From Euryodendron excelsum (taxonomy: Eukaryota; Streptophyta; Magnoliopsida; Ericales; Pentaphylacaceae), in contig CM065394.1 of the NCBI GenBank assembly GCA_033060915.1, positions 11,675,001-11,739,000 on the forward strand: DNA of 64,000 nt. The letters run 5' to 3'. This document shows positions 45,519 through 58,649 of this stretch, in pieces; the first letter of the stretch is position 1, and the number at the start of each line of letters is the position of its first letter. Both the position numbers and the translations under genes were made by a program. The notes below the pieces were generated by a model. It had not been told where the DNA came from, made no database searches, and saw only the letters and a list, made by a program, of their open reading frames with translations.

Positions 45519-47029
45519 CAACCCCTTTGTCTCAGGAGTCAACCTTTTTGTCTAAAGAGCTTCCAGATTCATTTCTTCAGCTCAAGAGTTGACCTTTTTG
45601 TCCAAAGAGTTCCTAGTTTCATTTTTTCATCTCCAACACTTTTTAGTAAAATGGGTATAACATACTCTAAAAAACTCAGGTCGATACATTATTTAAAGCA
45701 TTGGAAAGTAGACTCATAGACCTTTGTACGCATATAAAGTTTGTACTCTAATTCATTATAGATTCGGAGATATGAAATTTTAAAGTTGACCTAAAATTTT
45801 TATCAGCAACATCGTTCTTCAGAATTTTTTTCCATTTTTCATAGGACATAACTTATTCATTCGAAATGTGTTTTTGACTAATGACCTACCAAATTAAAAG
45901 TCTTTAAGCCTATTTTCAAGTGAAATTGATCTAGAATATAGTCTCACTTCCTAATGAGAATGAGATTCATTGAATGAACCGGTGTTGAGGACCAATGTTT
46001 TAAACCTCAACTTTTACGTTCTTGCTTTGCATTAGGGTCTTGTATTTGATGTCTCTATATGCTCTATGTATAGGAACACCCTTGTTTAGCACTTTTCATA
46101 AGGATTAAGGTGAGTAATGATATACTATGAGTAAAACCTTATTACTTTCCAAATGTTTTAAGTTCAACTGCATATCATGCAATGTTTTCTATATGTTTTC
46201 AATGCATCAATGTTTATGACCAATTATAAATGCCATACTTTTAAAGGCATGCAAGTTATATTTATGTTATGAATTGAAACCCATGGACTAGAATGCTTAC
46301 ATGAAAGAGATGCAAGATTTTCACAATGTATGGTGCCAACTTGAGGTCTTTCGTGGCAAGACCTTAAAATAGCAACGATGGTCCTACGGTAGGGGACGCG
46401 AAATAAACAATCGTCATGTTTGGGAGATGTCCCATAGCCTAAAGAGCTCTATGTGTGACCTTTAAGGTTACTAATGTGGAGCCTAGCTCTGATGTCGGGT
46501 TGTAGCACACTAATGTTTTTAGAATGAGAACGATGATATGTTCAAATGTTTATGACAAGTTATGTTATGCTTTATCACAAGCAAAGATATGTCGTATCTC
46601 TCTTTTATGATACCATGTTTTGAAATGATAGAATGTTTTAAAATGATGCTTATGCTATCTATGATTTCAAGCCTGTACTTACACGTTTTCAATTTCATGC
46701 TCTATATGCATAAATATTTTATCTATTGTTTTATATATTAGAAATAACTACTAGTCCATGGTATTTTCATGCTCATGCATCATTGTTATTCACTAAGCCT
46801 TAGCTTATGTTTTCTCAATGTTTTCATGTAGCCAATCCGAGAGGTTATAGTACGAGGCCATATGTAGATTTTGAGCTATGACCCACGAGCCTATGTCATG
46901 TTATGTGTATTTGGGCAGGATCCTGATATTTATAATCTTATAAATGATATGACTGTGGCAGCCTCAAATAGGCCCATATATATGTTTATGTTTTGGGATT
47001 AGGCACATCACTACCATGTATGACACGAG
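45519..47029 (+). repeat. 3' LTR of element G, second part
   Basis: Continues the G LTR after H. It keeps about 600 bp (to about 46150) missing from the 5' LTR, including repeated GAGTTGACCTTTTTGTC-type strings at 45514-45610. It stops at GACACGAG, about 160 bp before the LTR end, where F begins. Confidence 0.75.
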
Positions 47030-50000
47030 TGTCGGGCCCAAATTTTTCGCACTCGAGGAATACACACACAAGTGGGAAAAATACTGTACTCTCTCGTTAG
47101 AACCCATCCCCCTAGAAAAATGAGTGTGACTAGGTTTGAATTGAAAATTGATTTGAATAAAGGGCTTTTGGAAAACATTTGGAGTCGCCACCTAACTTGA
47201 TTAAGATAAGTTAGGTCACCTAAAACTAAGAACAATCCAAAGACTACACTTAGGGTTTTTGGAAAAGATTTTTGAAAATACTTCCTCAAGAGAGGGTTTT
47301 TAAGAAAATTGGTTGTTTGGCAACCTTTGGAAAATATTTAAGCCTTTTTTTTCAGAAAAATAACTTCGTTTTGGTCTATCAAAAACAGTGATCCTAGGTT
47401 CGGAGCTTGGTTACGTGTAGGGAAGACGCACTATGCCATCACCCTACCCCACCCTTGTGGTGCCTGCATGTCTGTTTACCCTATATTCACCTATGAGAGT
47501 CTTCAACTAACAAATGTCCAATCCTATCCACTTTAGAAAAATATTTTTAAAAGAATGATGCATGATTTGCAATTACAAGAGAAGAGAGTATGAAAATAGA
47601 TTTGAAAAGAAATTGATTTGATTTTAGAAAAAATATTCAAAAAGATAGATTTGAAATTGAAAAGTTTTAGAAATTGAAAATAGAGATTTGGAAATAGAAA
47701 TTTTTGGAATTGAAAACTTGAAAAAGGTTATGGAATTTGAGACTTGAAAAAGGTTGTGACCACACCCATGAGGGTTGCCTACGTATCTATTTGGAGGAAT
47801 CAGGTCAATCGTAGTTCGGATAAGAGTCCGATAGAAAATGGAAGATTTGATTTGAAAAAGGAATTGAATTGGAATTTAGATTTCATTTGAATTTAGAATA
47901 AAGGATTGGAAATTGGAATTTGGAATTGAAAAGATTGGACTTTGATTTGGAAAGATAGAACTTAGAAGAAAGATTTGGACTTGTTTTGGAAAGATTGAGA
48001 TTTAGGAAACCTAGACTTAGGAAAGAAATGATTTAGGAAAGACTTGAGGTTTAAGAAAGATTTGACTCGAATATTGGACTTGAAAGATTAAGAAAAGATT
48101 GAATTTAGGAAGGGTTCGAATTAAGAAATGCTCGAATTAGGAAAGTTCCATTTTAGGAAAGTGTCATTTTAGGAAATGTTCGATTTAGGAAAGTTTCGAA
48201 ATAGAAAAGGTTTTGAAATAGAAAAGTTACATTTTATGAAAGTTTTGAATTATGAAAATTTCATTTTAAGAAAGGTTTTGAAATAGGAAAGGTTTCGTTT
48301 TAAGAAAGTATTGGAATTGGAAAGTTTTGAATTTAGAATGTTTTGAAATAGGGAAGTTTTGTAAGTAAGAAAGTTTTGAGTTTAGAAAGTTTTAGATTTA
48401 GAAAGATTTGAAGTTTAAGGAAAGTTTACAATTTTAGAAAGATTTGAATTTAAGAAAGTTTAGAGTTTTGGAAAGATTCAAAATTTGAGTTTTAGAAAAT
48501 CTTGAAATTAGGAAAGGTTTGAGTTTAAGAAAGATTTGAAAACTTAGATTTGGAAAGTTGAAATTTGGAAATGTATGAAATTAGGAAAGGGTGGAATTAG
48601 CGAAGATTAAGAAGTTTAAAGTTTAAGTAAAGATTTAAATGTTTAACTTTTGGAAACTTAAGGTTCAGAAAAGTATGAGATTAGAAAGGAGTGGATTTGA
48701 AAAGGTTTAGACTAGGAAGGATTGAGATTCCTATTTCCTAAAACAAGAGATTGGATTTTTTTTTCTAAAAGTGGTGTTTTGATTTTGTTTTCAAAAACGA
48801 AGGATAGGATCTAGTTTCTATAGTAGGAAGATTGAATTTGGTTTCCTAAAGGGAAGATTGGATTTGGCATGAATTTGGAAAGGGAAGTTTTAGAAACCCT
48901 AGATTTTGGAGACTATAGTTTTGACGTAGAAAAGGGATTTTGGAAACTTATGGTTTAGATGTAAAGAAGGAGATTTTGGAAACCTAGGTTTTAAGGCAAG
49001 ATTGAACATCATGTTTTTGAAAATCGTGGGTTCTAGGGTTTGACTTGGACTTTAAGAAAAGAGATTTTTGAAAAGTAAGTTTTTAGAAAGGGAGATTTTT
49101 GGAAGGCAACCCTAGAGAGGAGTTTTTAGAAAGTGAACTTGAGAAGAGAGTTTTTGGAAAGAAATTTTTGGAAAGAATTTTTAGGAAGAAAATTTAAGGA
49201 GTGTTTTTAGAAAATGAATTTTGAAGAGAGCCTTTTTGAAAAGGAGTTTTTGAAAAAATAGATTTTTGGAGGGAGTTTTTGAAAACAATTTTGGATAGGA
49301 ATGTAAAGAGAGTTTATGGAAAGCGTGTTAGAAAAGATATTTTTAGGAAGAGATTTTTGAGATGAGATTTTTAAAAAAGTATATAAAATATCTCACTTTC
49401 CTAAAGCGATTCTAACCATAAGAAGGTTAGAATCACTTTAAGTTATTGGTCACTTTAAATGTTACACTTTTCTAAAGCAACCCTAACTATGGAAAGGCTA
49501 GAATCACCTTAGGATTATGATTTTGAAAACAAGTTTTGAAAAAGAAGGTTTTGATGCAAGTTTGAAAATGATGTTAATGCAAGTTTTGAAAAATGAGTTT
49601 AAAAACGAATTTGGAAGAATGCAAGATTATGATATGCACAATGCAAGTTGGGGTCATGAACATACAAGGTTAAAGGATTCACCACATAATCAAGGGGGTT
49701 GAACCCACGTGGTCTCTGGTTAGACTAAAAGAAAGCCCCCGACATGGTGACCCTCCAATAGTCTAATCCTACACATGCACCAGAAAGTCCCTTGTTTCAA
49801 GCATGTAAGAAAGGGGGGAAAGAAGATGGGGGATTAAAATAGAAGAAAACACAAGTGGGTTCAAATAGAGAAGAGAGGGGGAAGATGCGTAAACTTAAAT
49901 AGAAAGCCTACCTTGTGTCTTGTTTATTTTGCTTTGCTTTGCGCACTTTGTTTCTCTTGGTTTGCTTCGGTCTTCACTTCAGTCTTCGTCTTGACCTTCG

Positions 50001-51672
50001 AGAACTTCAGTTTGCAGTACTTCAAGACTTCAATGGAGGCTTTGGAGGCTAGTGTATGAGTATATGAGAGTGTATATGAGTGTATAGGAGGCTAGGGTTT
50101 GTGTATGGAGGCTAGGGTTTGAAAAACCTAAAGGAGACTAGGGTTTAGAGAGGCCACGAGCTCTGTGTATCGAAAAGTAGAGTTTTTAAACTGAGTTTGT
50201 GGATGTCTTTCACACTGGAGGAGGCTCTGTATTTATAGAGAGAAGAATGACATGGCGCCTATTGCAGTGGCGCCAGGCTAAAAAACCTTCTGGTGCCACT
50301 AGGAGTGGCGCCAAGCTAAATTTTGGCTTAGCGCCACTACTAGGAAAGTTTTAAGGTCAGCAAAGAATGTATCTTCAGAAGATTTAGGCGCCTGTACTAG
50401 TGACTACCATGCAATTTTTAGCCTGGCCTCACTAAGAGTGGGTTCGGAAGGTCCGGGAAGGGTTTAAGGGACCGGGAATGGCCCGGAAAGCCAAAAAGGG
50501 ACAGGAACCCTCAGAATAGGGTCCCAGGGGTAATGGACTTGAAAAAGGATGTCAGGGTTTGTTGGAAGGGTTGACTGGGCTATTAGGGGCAAAACGGTCA
50601 GCTGGATCGAAAAACTACCAGGATGGACTCAGAATGTCCAGGAGGAAGACTCGAGGTTTGGGAACATTATTTAGAATGTCCCAGGAGGTTACCGGTTTGA
50701 TACACAGAGCCGATGTGGTCGGAAAAGGCAACCGGCCCACCAGGGGTAAAATAGTCATTTTGCACCAGGTTTGTTGGAATTGACTCAGAATGATCTGGAA
50801 AGATAATGGAAAGTTGAGAATACTATAAGAAGTATTCTCAGGTGGTTACCGGTTTGTTACCCAGAGCCTGTGTGGTCCCGGGGCACTTGGATGCCAAGGG
50901 GCAAAATGGTTATCTTGATCGAAAAGTCTCGGAATTGGCTCGAAACTAACTAAAAGGCACCTAATCATGTCGGATTGCTTTTAAGACAAACTTGGAAAGG
51001 TGAACTTACCATTCTAAGGACATAGGTACTTTCTCGAGAAATGTGCCGTAAATGGCCCTAGGGGCAGTTTGGTCATTTTTCACCTAAGTGGGCTAGCAGG
51101 CACCGGTGTTAACCTGGGTTTTGAGTGTTTCCGCCACTCTGACGGTGGTTTCGTGAAACAGGGGTTTGTTGGCAATTCCCTATATCGATCTGTTTACGAG
51201 TACTTTCACTACTTTGACAGTTGCGTTGTTTGCGAGTACTTTCGTTACTCTGACGGTTTGCAATCATTCCCGAGATTGCCTGATCTCGGAAAGTTGCTAA
51301 ATGGATTTAGCGCCTGAGGAATCAACTTTCTCAAAAGGCATGTCGAAATGACAATTTTTGCATTGGCGGGTTAGTAGTTGCCAAAGGTGGACCGTTCTAC
51401 CATCTAAGGGACTTGGCGTCTCGTCCCGGTCAGCAGGTTTAAAGGGACTTACCATTCCGAAGAGTTCACTTGGAAAGGTGCCGAATTGAAGGATCTTACC
51501 ACCTTGAGGAATCAACTTTCTCGAAAGATGCGCCGAATTTAATTGGAATTAGAATTGGAATTGGAAAGGAGACTTACAGTCTTCGAAAAGACAAGCCTGT
51601 TGGAATTGGACCGAACAGTACTCCCAAGGGCATTTTGGTCATTTTGTCTCTATTTGGGCCCGGCAGGCCCGC
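47030..51672 (-). repeat. F: Ogre-like LTR, start cut by element D
   Basis: The minus-strand end (GGGCCCGACA) abuts the G LTR at 47029. It runs through the PBS-like box (47181-47190), G-depleted array, donor-like site (49911), TATA (about 50227-50240) and inverted repeats (about 50250-50345) into U3. The first ~135 bp of the LTR are missing at 51672, where D begins, so D inserted into F and the missing piece should lie beyond D. It could be a solo LTR or the 3' LTR of an element. Confidence 0.75.
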
Positions 51673-51867
51673 TGTTAGCACCCCATTTTTGATCGCTCGG
51701 CAGTCTACGCTTTGTCCAAACTTGTACTCAAGTCAATATGGATGTATTCTAATCAAAACCAACTTTCTAAGTCCAAATCCCATTTGTCCATCACCTCGCG
51801 GGCCCACCAGGCCCAAATAGAGGCAAAATGACCAAAATACCCTTAGGAGCATTGTACTTTCCAATTC

Positions 51868-52255
51868 CAACCACTCTCTCGAGACAGTTTATTCCTCGGG
51901 ACGGTTCCAAATCAAGCACGTCTTTCCGAAGACGATAAGACCTCTTTCCAATTCCAATCCCTTTCTCGAAATAGTTTATTTCTCGAGACGGTTCCAAATC
52001 AGGCACGTCTTTCCGAAGACGATAAGACCCTTTTCCAATTCTAATCCCTCTCTCGAGACAGTTTATTCCTCGAGACTGTTCCAAATTAGGCACGTCTTTC
52101 TGAAGACGATAAGACCCCTTTCCAATTCTAATCCCTCTCTCGAGACAGTTTATTCCTCGAGACGGTTCCAAATCAGGCACGTCTTCCCGAAGACAATAAG
52201 ACCCCTTTCCAATTCCAACCCCTCTCTCGAGACAGTTTATTCCTCAACACGGTTC
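51868..52255 (+). repeat. ~88 bp U3 minisatellite of D, 4-5 copies
   Basis: Units start at about 51875, 51964, 52052, 52135 and 52226 with CTCTCTCGAGACAG, then TTTATTCCTCGAGAC, GGCACGTCTT and GAAGACGATAAGACC. S1 has only one to two related units (about 4710-4860). The 129-codon minus frame across it is a repeat artefact. Confidence 0.8.
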
Positions 52256-52683
52256 GGCACATTTTTCGAAGAAAATTCTTTGAAATGGTAAGTCCCTTTA
52301 AACCTGTCGACCGAGATGAGACCCCAAGTCCCCTAGATGGTAGAACGGTTCACCTTTGGTGCCTACTAGCCCGCCAATGCAGAAATGTCTGTTTAGGCAT
52401 GCCTTTCAAGAAAATTGACTTCTCAGGCGCTAAGTCCCCTTTAGCAGCTTCCCGAGATCAGGCAGTCTCGGGAATGATCGCGAACCATTGTAAGCACCCC
52501 ATTTTTTACTACTCGGCAGTTTACACTCTGTCTAGACTTGTGTTCAAGTCATTGTGGGCATATTCCAATCGAAACCAACTTTCTAAGTCCAAATCCCGTT
52601 TTCCATCGCCTCGCGAGCCCACCAGGCCCAAATAAAGGCAAAATGACCAAAATGCCCTTAGGGGCATTATTCTTTCCAATCCC

Positions 52684-53370
52684 AACTCCAATCCCTCTCT
52701 CGAGACGGTTCCAATTAGGCACGTCTTTTCGAAGATGGTAAGTCCCCTTTCCAATCCTTCTCTCGAGACAGTTTATTCCTCGAGACGATTCCAATCAGGC
52801 ACATCTTTTCGGTGACGGTAAGTCCTCTTTCCAATCCCTCTCTCGAGACAGTTTATTCCTCGAGACGGTTCCAATTCAGGCACATCTTTTCGGAGACGGT
52901 AAGTCCCCTTTCCAATCCCTCTCTCGAGATAGTTGATTCCTCGAGATGGTAAATCTATTCCAATTCAGGCACGTCTTTTCGGAGACGGTAAGTCCACTTT
53001 TCAATCCCTCTCTCGAGACAGTTTATTCCTCGAGACTGTTCTAATTCAGGCACGTCTTTTCGGAGACGGTAAGTCCCCTTTCCAATCCCTCTCTCGAGAC
53101 AGTTGATTCCTCGAGACGGTAAATCTATTCCAATTCAAGCACGTCTTTTCGAAGATGGTAAGTCCCATTTCCAATCTCTCTCTCAAGGCAGTTTATTCCT
53201 CAAGACGGTTCCAAATCAGGCACATCTTTTCGGAGACAATAAGTCCCCTTTTCAATCCCTCTCTCGAGACAGTTTATTCCTCGAGACGGTTCCAATTTAG
53301 GCACATCTTTTCAGAGACAGTAAGTCCCCTTTTCAAGCCATCTCTCAAGACAGTTTATTTCTCGAGACGG
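52684..53370 (+). repeat. U3 minisatellite of E, about 8 units of ~81 or ~90 bp
   Basis: Unit CTCTCGAGACAGTTTATTCC, TCGAGACGGTTCCAATTCAG, GCACGTCTTTTCGGAGACGG and TAAGTCCCCTTTCCAATCCC. Part of the array alternates short (~81) and long (~90, with an extra GGTAAATCTATTCC) units, a two-unit higher-order period of about 171 bp. Confidence 0.8.
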
Positions 53371-54176
53371 TCCGAGTAGCAAAAATACTCGCAAACATCA
53401 CAACCGTTAGAGTAGCGGAAATACTCACAAATAGGTTGATATAGGGAATGACCAACAAACCCCTGTGTCATGACGACTGCCATCAGAGTGGTTGAAACAC
53501 TCAAAACCCAGGTCAACACCAGTGTCTGTTAGCCCACTTCGGTAAAAAATGACCAAACTGCCCCTTGGACCTTTTTCGAGACTTTTCGGTCAAGATGACC
53601 ATTTTGCTCCTAAGCATCGAAACGCCCTGGGAACCACACCGGCTCTGGGTATCAAACTGGTAACCTCCTGAGACTACTTTTTATAGTGTTCTCAACCTCC
53701 CTTTACCTTTCCGGATCATTCCGAGTCAGTTCCGGCAAACTTGGTGCAAAATGACCGTTTTGCCCCTGGTGGGTCGGTCACCTTTTCGGACCACACTGGC
53801 TCCGAGTATCAAACCGGTAACCTTTGGGAACATTTTGAATAATGTTTTCAAATCTCGAGTCTTCTTCCGGGACTATCCGAGTCTGTCCTGGCAGCTTCCC
53901 GATCCGATTGACTGTTTTGCCCCTAAAGGCCCAATCAACCCTTCCGACACATCTTGTTTTCATTTTTCAAATCAAAAACCTCCAGGACACTATTTAAGTG
54001 TTCCTACTCTTTTCTGGCTTTCCGGGTCATTCCTGGTCTTCCAAACTCCTTCCCGAACTTTTCGGAGTCACTTTTAGTGAAGCCAGGCTAAAAATTACAT
54101 GGTAGTCACTAGTACAGGCGCCCAAATCTAGTCAAAGATACGTTGCTTGCCGACCTTAAACATTTCCTAAATGGAT

Positions 54177-54300
54177 GGCGCCACTAGTAGTGGCGCCAAG
54201 GCAAAAAATGGCCTGGCGCCACTCCTAGTGGCGCTAGTGTAAAGTTTGGCCTGACGCCATTGCAACAAGCGCCAGTGTTGTCCAACCTCTATAAATACAG
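54177..54300 (+). promoter_or_regulatory. Inverted repeats and TATA box of E
   Basis: Quasi-palindromes with arms GGCGCCACT / AGTGGCGCC at about 54177-54198 and 54211-54234, a decayed third at 54250-54275, then CTATAAATACAG at 54289-54300. A telobox-like CCCTAAACCCTAGCC follows near 54378. Confidence 0.7.
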
Positions 54301-57300
54301 AGCCTCTTCTAACGTGAAAAGGATACGCAAACTTAATCTAAAATTCATATAATTCGATATACAGAGCTCGAACACTCCCTAAACCCTAGCCTCCTTAGGT
54401 TTTCCAAACCCTAGCCACCATACACTAAACCCTAGCCTCCTATACACTCATACACACCCTCATACACTCATACACTAACCTTCAACCCTCCTTCGAAGAC
54501 TTGAAGAGTTGTAATCTGAAGTTTGAAGATTGAAGGCGGCTCTTGAAGATTAAAGACGAAGATCAAGATGAAGACCGAAGAAAGCAAGGCCCGCAAAATA
54601 AACAAGATACAAGGTAGGTTCTCCATTTAAATTTCTGCACTTCTCCCTCTCTCTTCTCCCTCCTAAGCCACTTGGGTTTTCTCTGTTTTAATCCCCCATC
54701 TCTTTCTCCCCTTTTCTTTGCATGCTTGAAATAAGGGGACTCTCGGTCCATGTGTAGGATTAGACTATTGGAGAGTCACCGTGTCGGGGGCTTTCTTCTA
54801 GTCTAACCAGAGACCACGTGGGTTCGGCCCCCATGATTATGTGGTGAAGCCTTAGCCTTGTATGTTCACGACCCCAAATTTGTATTGTGCATATCATGAT
54901 CTTGCATCTTCCAAAAACTGTTTTCAAAGTTGTCTTCAAAATCGTTTTCAAACTTGTTTTCAAAATTACATCAAAATTCCCTTTTCAAAAACTTGTTTTC
55001 AAAATCACAATCCTAGGGTGATTCTAGCTTTTCCAAGACTAGGATTGCTTTAGGAAAGTGTTATATTTGAAGTGACTTTCATGGTCCATATTTTCAACTC
55101 TTGTTGTTTTCAAAACCGCTTTCCTAAAGTAGTTCTAGCCCTCTTATGGTTAGAATTGTTTTAGGAAAGTGAGATGTTTTTACACCTTCCAAAAACTCTC
55201 TCTTCAAAAATCTCTTCCTAAAAATCTTCTATTTCAACATACTTCCTAAAAACTCTTCTTTCCAAATTTGTTTTCAAAAACTCCCTCCAAAAGTCTATTT
55301 TTCCAAACTCCCTTTTTCAACTCCTTTCCAAAACGCTCTCTTCAAAGTCCACTTTCCAAAAACTCCTCCCTAGGATTCCTTTCTAGAAAACCTTCGTTTC
55401 CAAAAACGCACTTTCCAAAAATCCTCTTTCCTTAGAGCCCAAGTCAAGCCCTAGAACTCACAATTAGGAAACCCTAATTTTCTTTCCAAAAACATGATTT
55501 TCAAACTTTGCCCCAAATCTAGGTTTCCAAAACCTTTTGTTTTCTACATCAGAACTGTACATATTTTCAAAACCTCTTTTCTGCGTCAAAACTATAGCCT
55601 TTCAAATCTAGGGTTTTTAAAACTTCCCCTTTCCAAATCCTTGTCAAATCAAATCTTCCCTTTAGGAAACCAAATCCAATCTCCCCTTTAAGAAACCAAA
55701 TCCAATCTCCCCATTTAGGAAACTAGATCCTATCCTCCGTTTTTTGGAAACAAAATCAAACCTTCCCATTTAGAAACAAAATCCAATCCCTTCTTAATCC
55801 AAATCTTTCCTAATTCAACTCCTTTCTAAACTTCTCTTTTCCTAAATCTTAAGTTTCTAAAACTTGAACATAAAAAATCTTTCCTAAAATTCAAAAATTC
55901 AACCCTTTCCTAATTCTACCTTCTTTTCAAATCTTAACTTCTCAAACCTAAATTTTCAAATCTTTCCTAAACTCAAACCTTTCCTAATCTCAAATCTTTC
56001 TAAACTTCCAAACTTCCTAAATTCTAAACTTTCCAAAACTTCAATATCTTTCTAAATCTAAAACTTTTCTAAACTCAAAACTTTCTTATTTTCAAAACTT
56101 CTTTGTTTTCTAAACTTTCCCACTTTCAAAACTTTCCTATTTCAAAACACTCCAAAATTCAAAACTTTCTTAACTTGAAACTTTCTAAATTCTAAACCTT
56201 TCTTAAACTAAACTTTTCCTAATTCAAAACATTTATAAATTCAATACTTTCCTATTTCAAAACCTTTCTTAAAATGGAACTTCCCAATTTCTAAAACTTT
56301 CCTAATTCAAAACTTCCTAATTCAAAACTTTCCTAAGTTGAAACTTTCTTAATTTTAAAACTTTCTTAACTTGAAAACTTCCCTAATTGCAAACTTTCCA
56401 AAAATGATACTTTTCAAATTCGAAATTTTCCTAATTCGAACATTTCCTAATTCCAATTTTTCTCCAATCTTCCAAGTCCAAGTATTCAAGTCAATTTTTC
56501 TCCAAAATCTTTCCAAGTCAAATCCAATCCTTCTTTTTGAAGTCCTTAAGTCCAGTTTTCCTAAAATCGAGTTTTCCAAAGTCAAGTCTTTTCAAATCTT
56601 CCAATCAAAGTTCAATCTCTCAATCTTCTAACCTAATTTCCAATTCAATTTCTTTCTTCCAAATCAATCCCTTCTCAATGGGACTCTTGTCCGAACTACG
56701 ACTGACTTGATTCCTCCAAAAGGATACGTAGGCAACCCTCATGGGTGCGGTCACAACTTCTTTCAAATTTCAAATTCCACCACATTTTTCAAATCTCAAA
56801 TTCTATAATCTTTTCAAATCTCTAATCTATTTTCAAACTTCCAATTTGAAATTTCTATTTTCAAAATTTTAAACTTTCCAATTTCAATTCCATCTCTTCA
56901 AATTTATTTTCAAATCAAATCAATTTTAAATCAATCTCTTTCCAAATCTATTTTTCAATTCTCTTTCCTTGCACTTGCATATCATGCATCATGTTAGTTT
57001 CTTTTCAAGCATTGTTTTCCAAGGTAGATCGGATTGAACTATAGTTGGTTGAAGACTCTCATAGGTGAATCTAGGGTAGATTGACATGTAGGTACCGAAA
57101 GGGCAGGGTAGGGTAGGGTGATGGCTTAGTGCGTCTTCCCTACACGTAACCAACCTCCGAACCTAGATCACTGATTTCAAAGACCAAAAAACGGAGTTAT
57201 TTTCAAAAAGAGGGTTAAATGTTTTGTAAAAGTTATCAAATAGCCTATTTTTCTCAAAAACCCTCCCTTGAGGAGATACTTTCAAAATCGTTTTTCAAAA

Positions 57301-57752
57301 ACCCTAAGTGTAGTCTTCGGATTATTCTTAGTTTTTAGGTGACCAAACTCACCTTAATCAAGTTAGGTGGCGACTCCAAAAATTTTTCAAAAGCCCTTTA
57401 TTTAAATCTATTTACAATTCAAACCTAGTCGCACTCATTCTTCTAGGAGGGTGAGTTCTAATGAGAGAGTACAGCATTTTTCCTGCTTGTGTGAGTATTC
57501 CTCGAGTGCGAAAAATCTGGGTGCGACAACTGTCAGAGTAGCGGAAAAGTTTACAAATACCATAACCGTCATAGTAGCAGAAATACTCGCAAATAGGTTG
57601 ATATAGGAAATTGCCAACAAACCCTTGTATCACACAACCGCCGTCAGAGTGGCGGAAATACTCAAAACCCAGGTCAACACCAGTGCCTGCTAGCCCACAT
57701 AGGTGAAAATGACCAAACTGCCCCTTGAGCCTTTTTTGAGACTTTCCGGTCA

Positions 57753-58378
57753 AGATGACCATTTTGTCCCTAGGCATCCGAACACCCCAGGCACCACACC
57801 GGCTCTGGGTATCAAACCGGTAACCTCTTGGGAATACTTCTTATAGTATTCCCGACCTTCTTTTACCTTCCCGGATCATTCTGAGTCAATTCCGGCAACC
57901 CCAGTACAAAATGACCGTTTTGCCCGTAGAGGGCCGGTTGCCTTTTCCAACCACACCGGCTCTGGGTATCAAACCGATAACCTCCTGAGATTGCTTCTTA
58001 TATTATTCTCAACTTTCCTTTACCTTTCCAGATCATTCTGAGTCAGTTCTGGCAAACCTAGTACAAAATGACCGTTTTGCCCCTAGAGGGCTAGTCGCCT
58101 TTTCTGACCACACCGGCTCTGGGTATCAAATCGATAACTTCCTGAAAATGCTTTTATAGTGTCCTCAACCTTTCTTTATCCTTACGGATCATTCCAAGTC
58201 AGTTCCGGCAAACCTGGTGCGAAATGACCATTTTGCTCCTCGTGGGCTGGTCTCCTTTTCCGACTACACCGGCTCTAGGAATCAAAGCGGCAACCTTTGG
58301 GAACATTCTGAATAATGTTTTCAAATCTCGAGTCTTCTTCTGGGACAATCCGAGTCCGTCCCGGTAGGTTTCTGGCCC
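57753..58378 (+). repeat. Four tandem ~157 bp units in U3 of D
   Basis: Units start at about 57753, 57908, 58066 and 58222, each with AAATGACCRTTTTGYCC, CACACCGGCTCTGGG and TATCAAACCG. Other copies carry two to three. Confidence 0.75.
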
Positions 58379-58649
58379 GATTCACCATTTTGTCCCTAAT
58401 GGCCCGGTCAACCCTTCCAACACATCTTATCCTCATTTTTCAAGTCAAATACCTCTAGAACACTGTTCTAAGTGTTCCCGCCCTTTTCCTGGCCTTCCGG
58501 GCCAATCCCAGTCCCTTAAATCCTTCCCGGACTTTCTAGAGTCATTCCTAGTGAAGCTAGGCTAAAAATTGCATGGTAGTCACTAGTATAGGCGCTCAAA
58601 TCTAGTCAAAGATACGTTGTTTGCCGACTTTAATAGTTTCCTAATTGGC

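Larger units (their letters stand above)
34554..47029 (+). mobile_element. Element G, chromovirus of probable Tekay/Del type
   Basis: 5' LTR 34554-36108, PBS TGGTATCAGTGC (tRNA-Met type) from 36112, gag, pol in the order PR-RT-RH-IN, and a partial 3' LTR (40450-41032, 45514-47029) split by solo LTR H and cut at 47030 by F. The pol 3' end, where a chromodomain would sit, and the first ~120 bp of the 3' LTR are deleted at about 40440. All coding parts carry stops. Lineage by LTR ends, PBS and domain order. Confidence 0.8.
52489..57528 (+). mobile_element. E: Ogre-like solo LTR (5,040 bp) nested in the D LTR
   Basis: TGTAAGCACCCCATTTTTTAC ... CTGGGTGCGACA with no internal region. The D LTR resumes exactly after it at GTCAGAGTAGCGG. 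It holds the largest U3 minisatellite (52684-53370), inverted repeats, TATA, an intact donor-like site (ACAAG|GTAGGT, GT at 54614-54615), G-depleted array (about 55170-56650) and PBS-like box TGGCGACTCC (57368-57377), identical to the PBS core. Confidence 0.85.
52484..57533. repeat. Target duplication ACCAT / ACTGT flanking E
   Basis: ACCAT at 52484-52488 and ACTGT at 57529-57533. S1 has GAACTGTCAGAG at the same LTR position, so ACTGT is the original and the left copy shows two transitions. Confidence 0.6.

Noticed and set aside
51791..52180. 129-codon minus frame with repeated RGINCLERGIRIGKGSYRL-type motifs
   Set aside because: The protein repeats mirror the U3 minisatellite of the D LTR and have no independent support. 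Similar frames at 52521-52794 and 4709-5008 are the same artefact.
51868..53370. CRISPR-like array of regular repeats
   Set aside because: Units are contiguous and similar over their full 81-90 bp with no unique spacers. The sequence is a plant LTR.
57753..58378. tRNA or SINE reading of the CCGGTTTGATACCC motif
   Set aside because: No cloverleaf, no A-box, no CCA end or poly-A tail. It is part of an LTR tandem unit.
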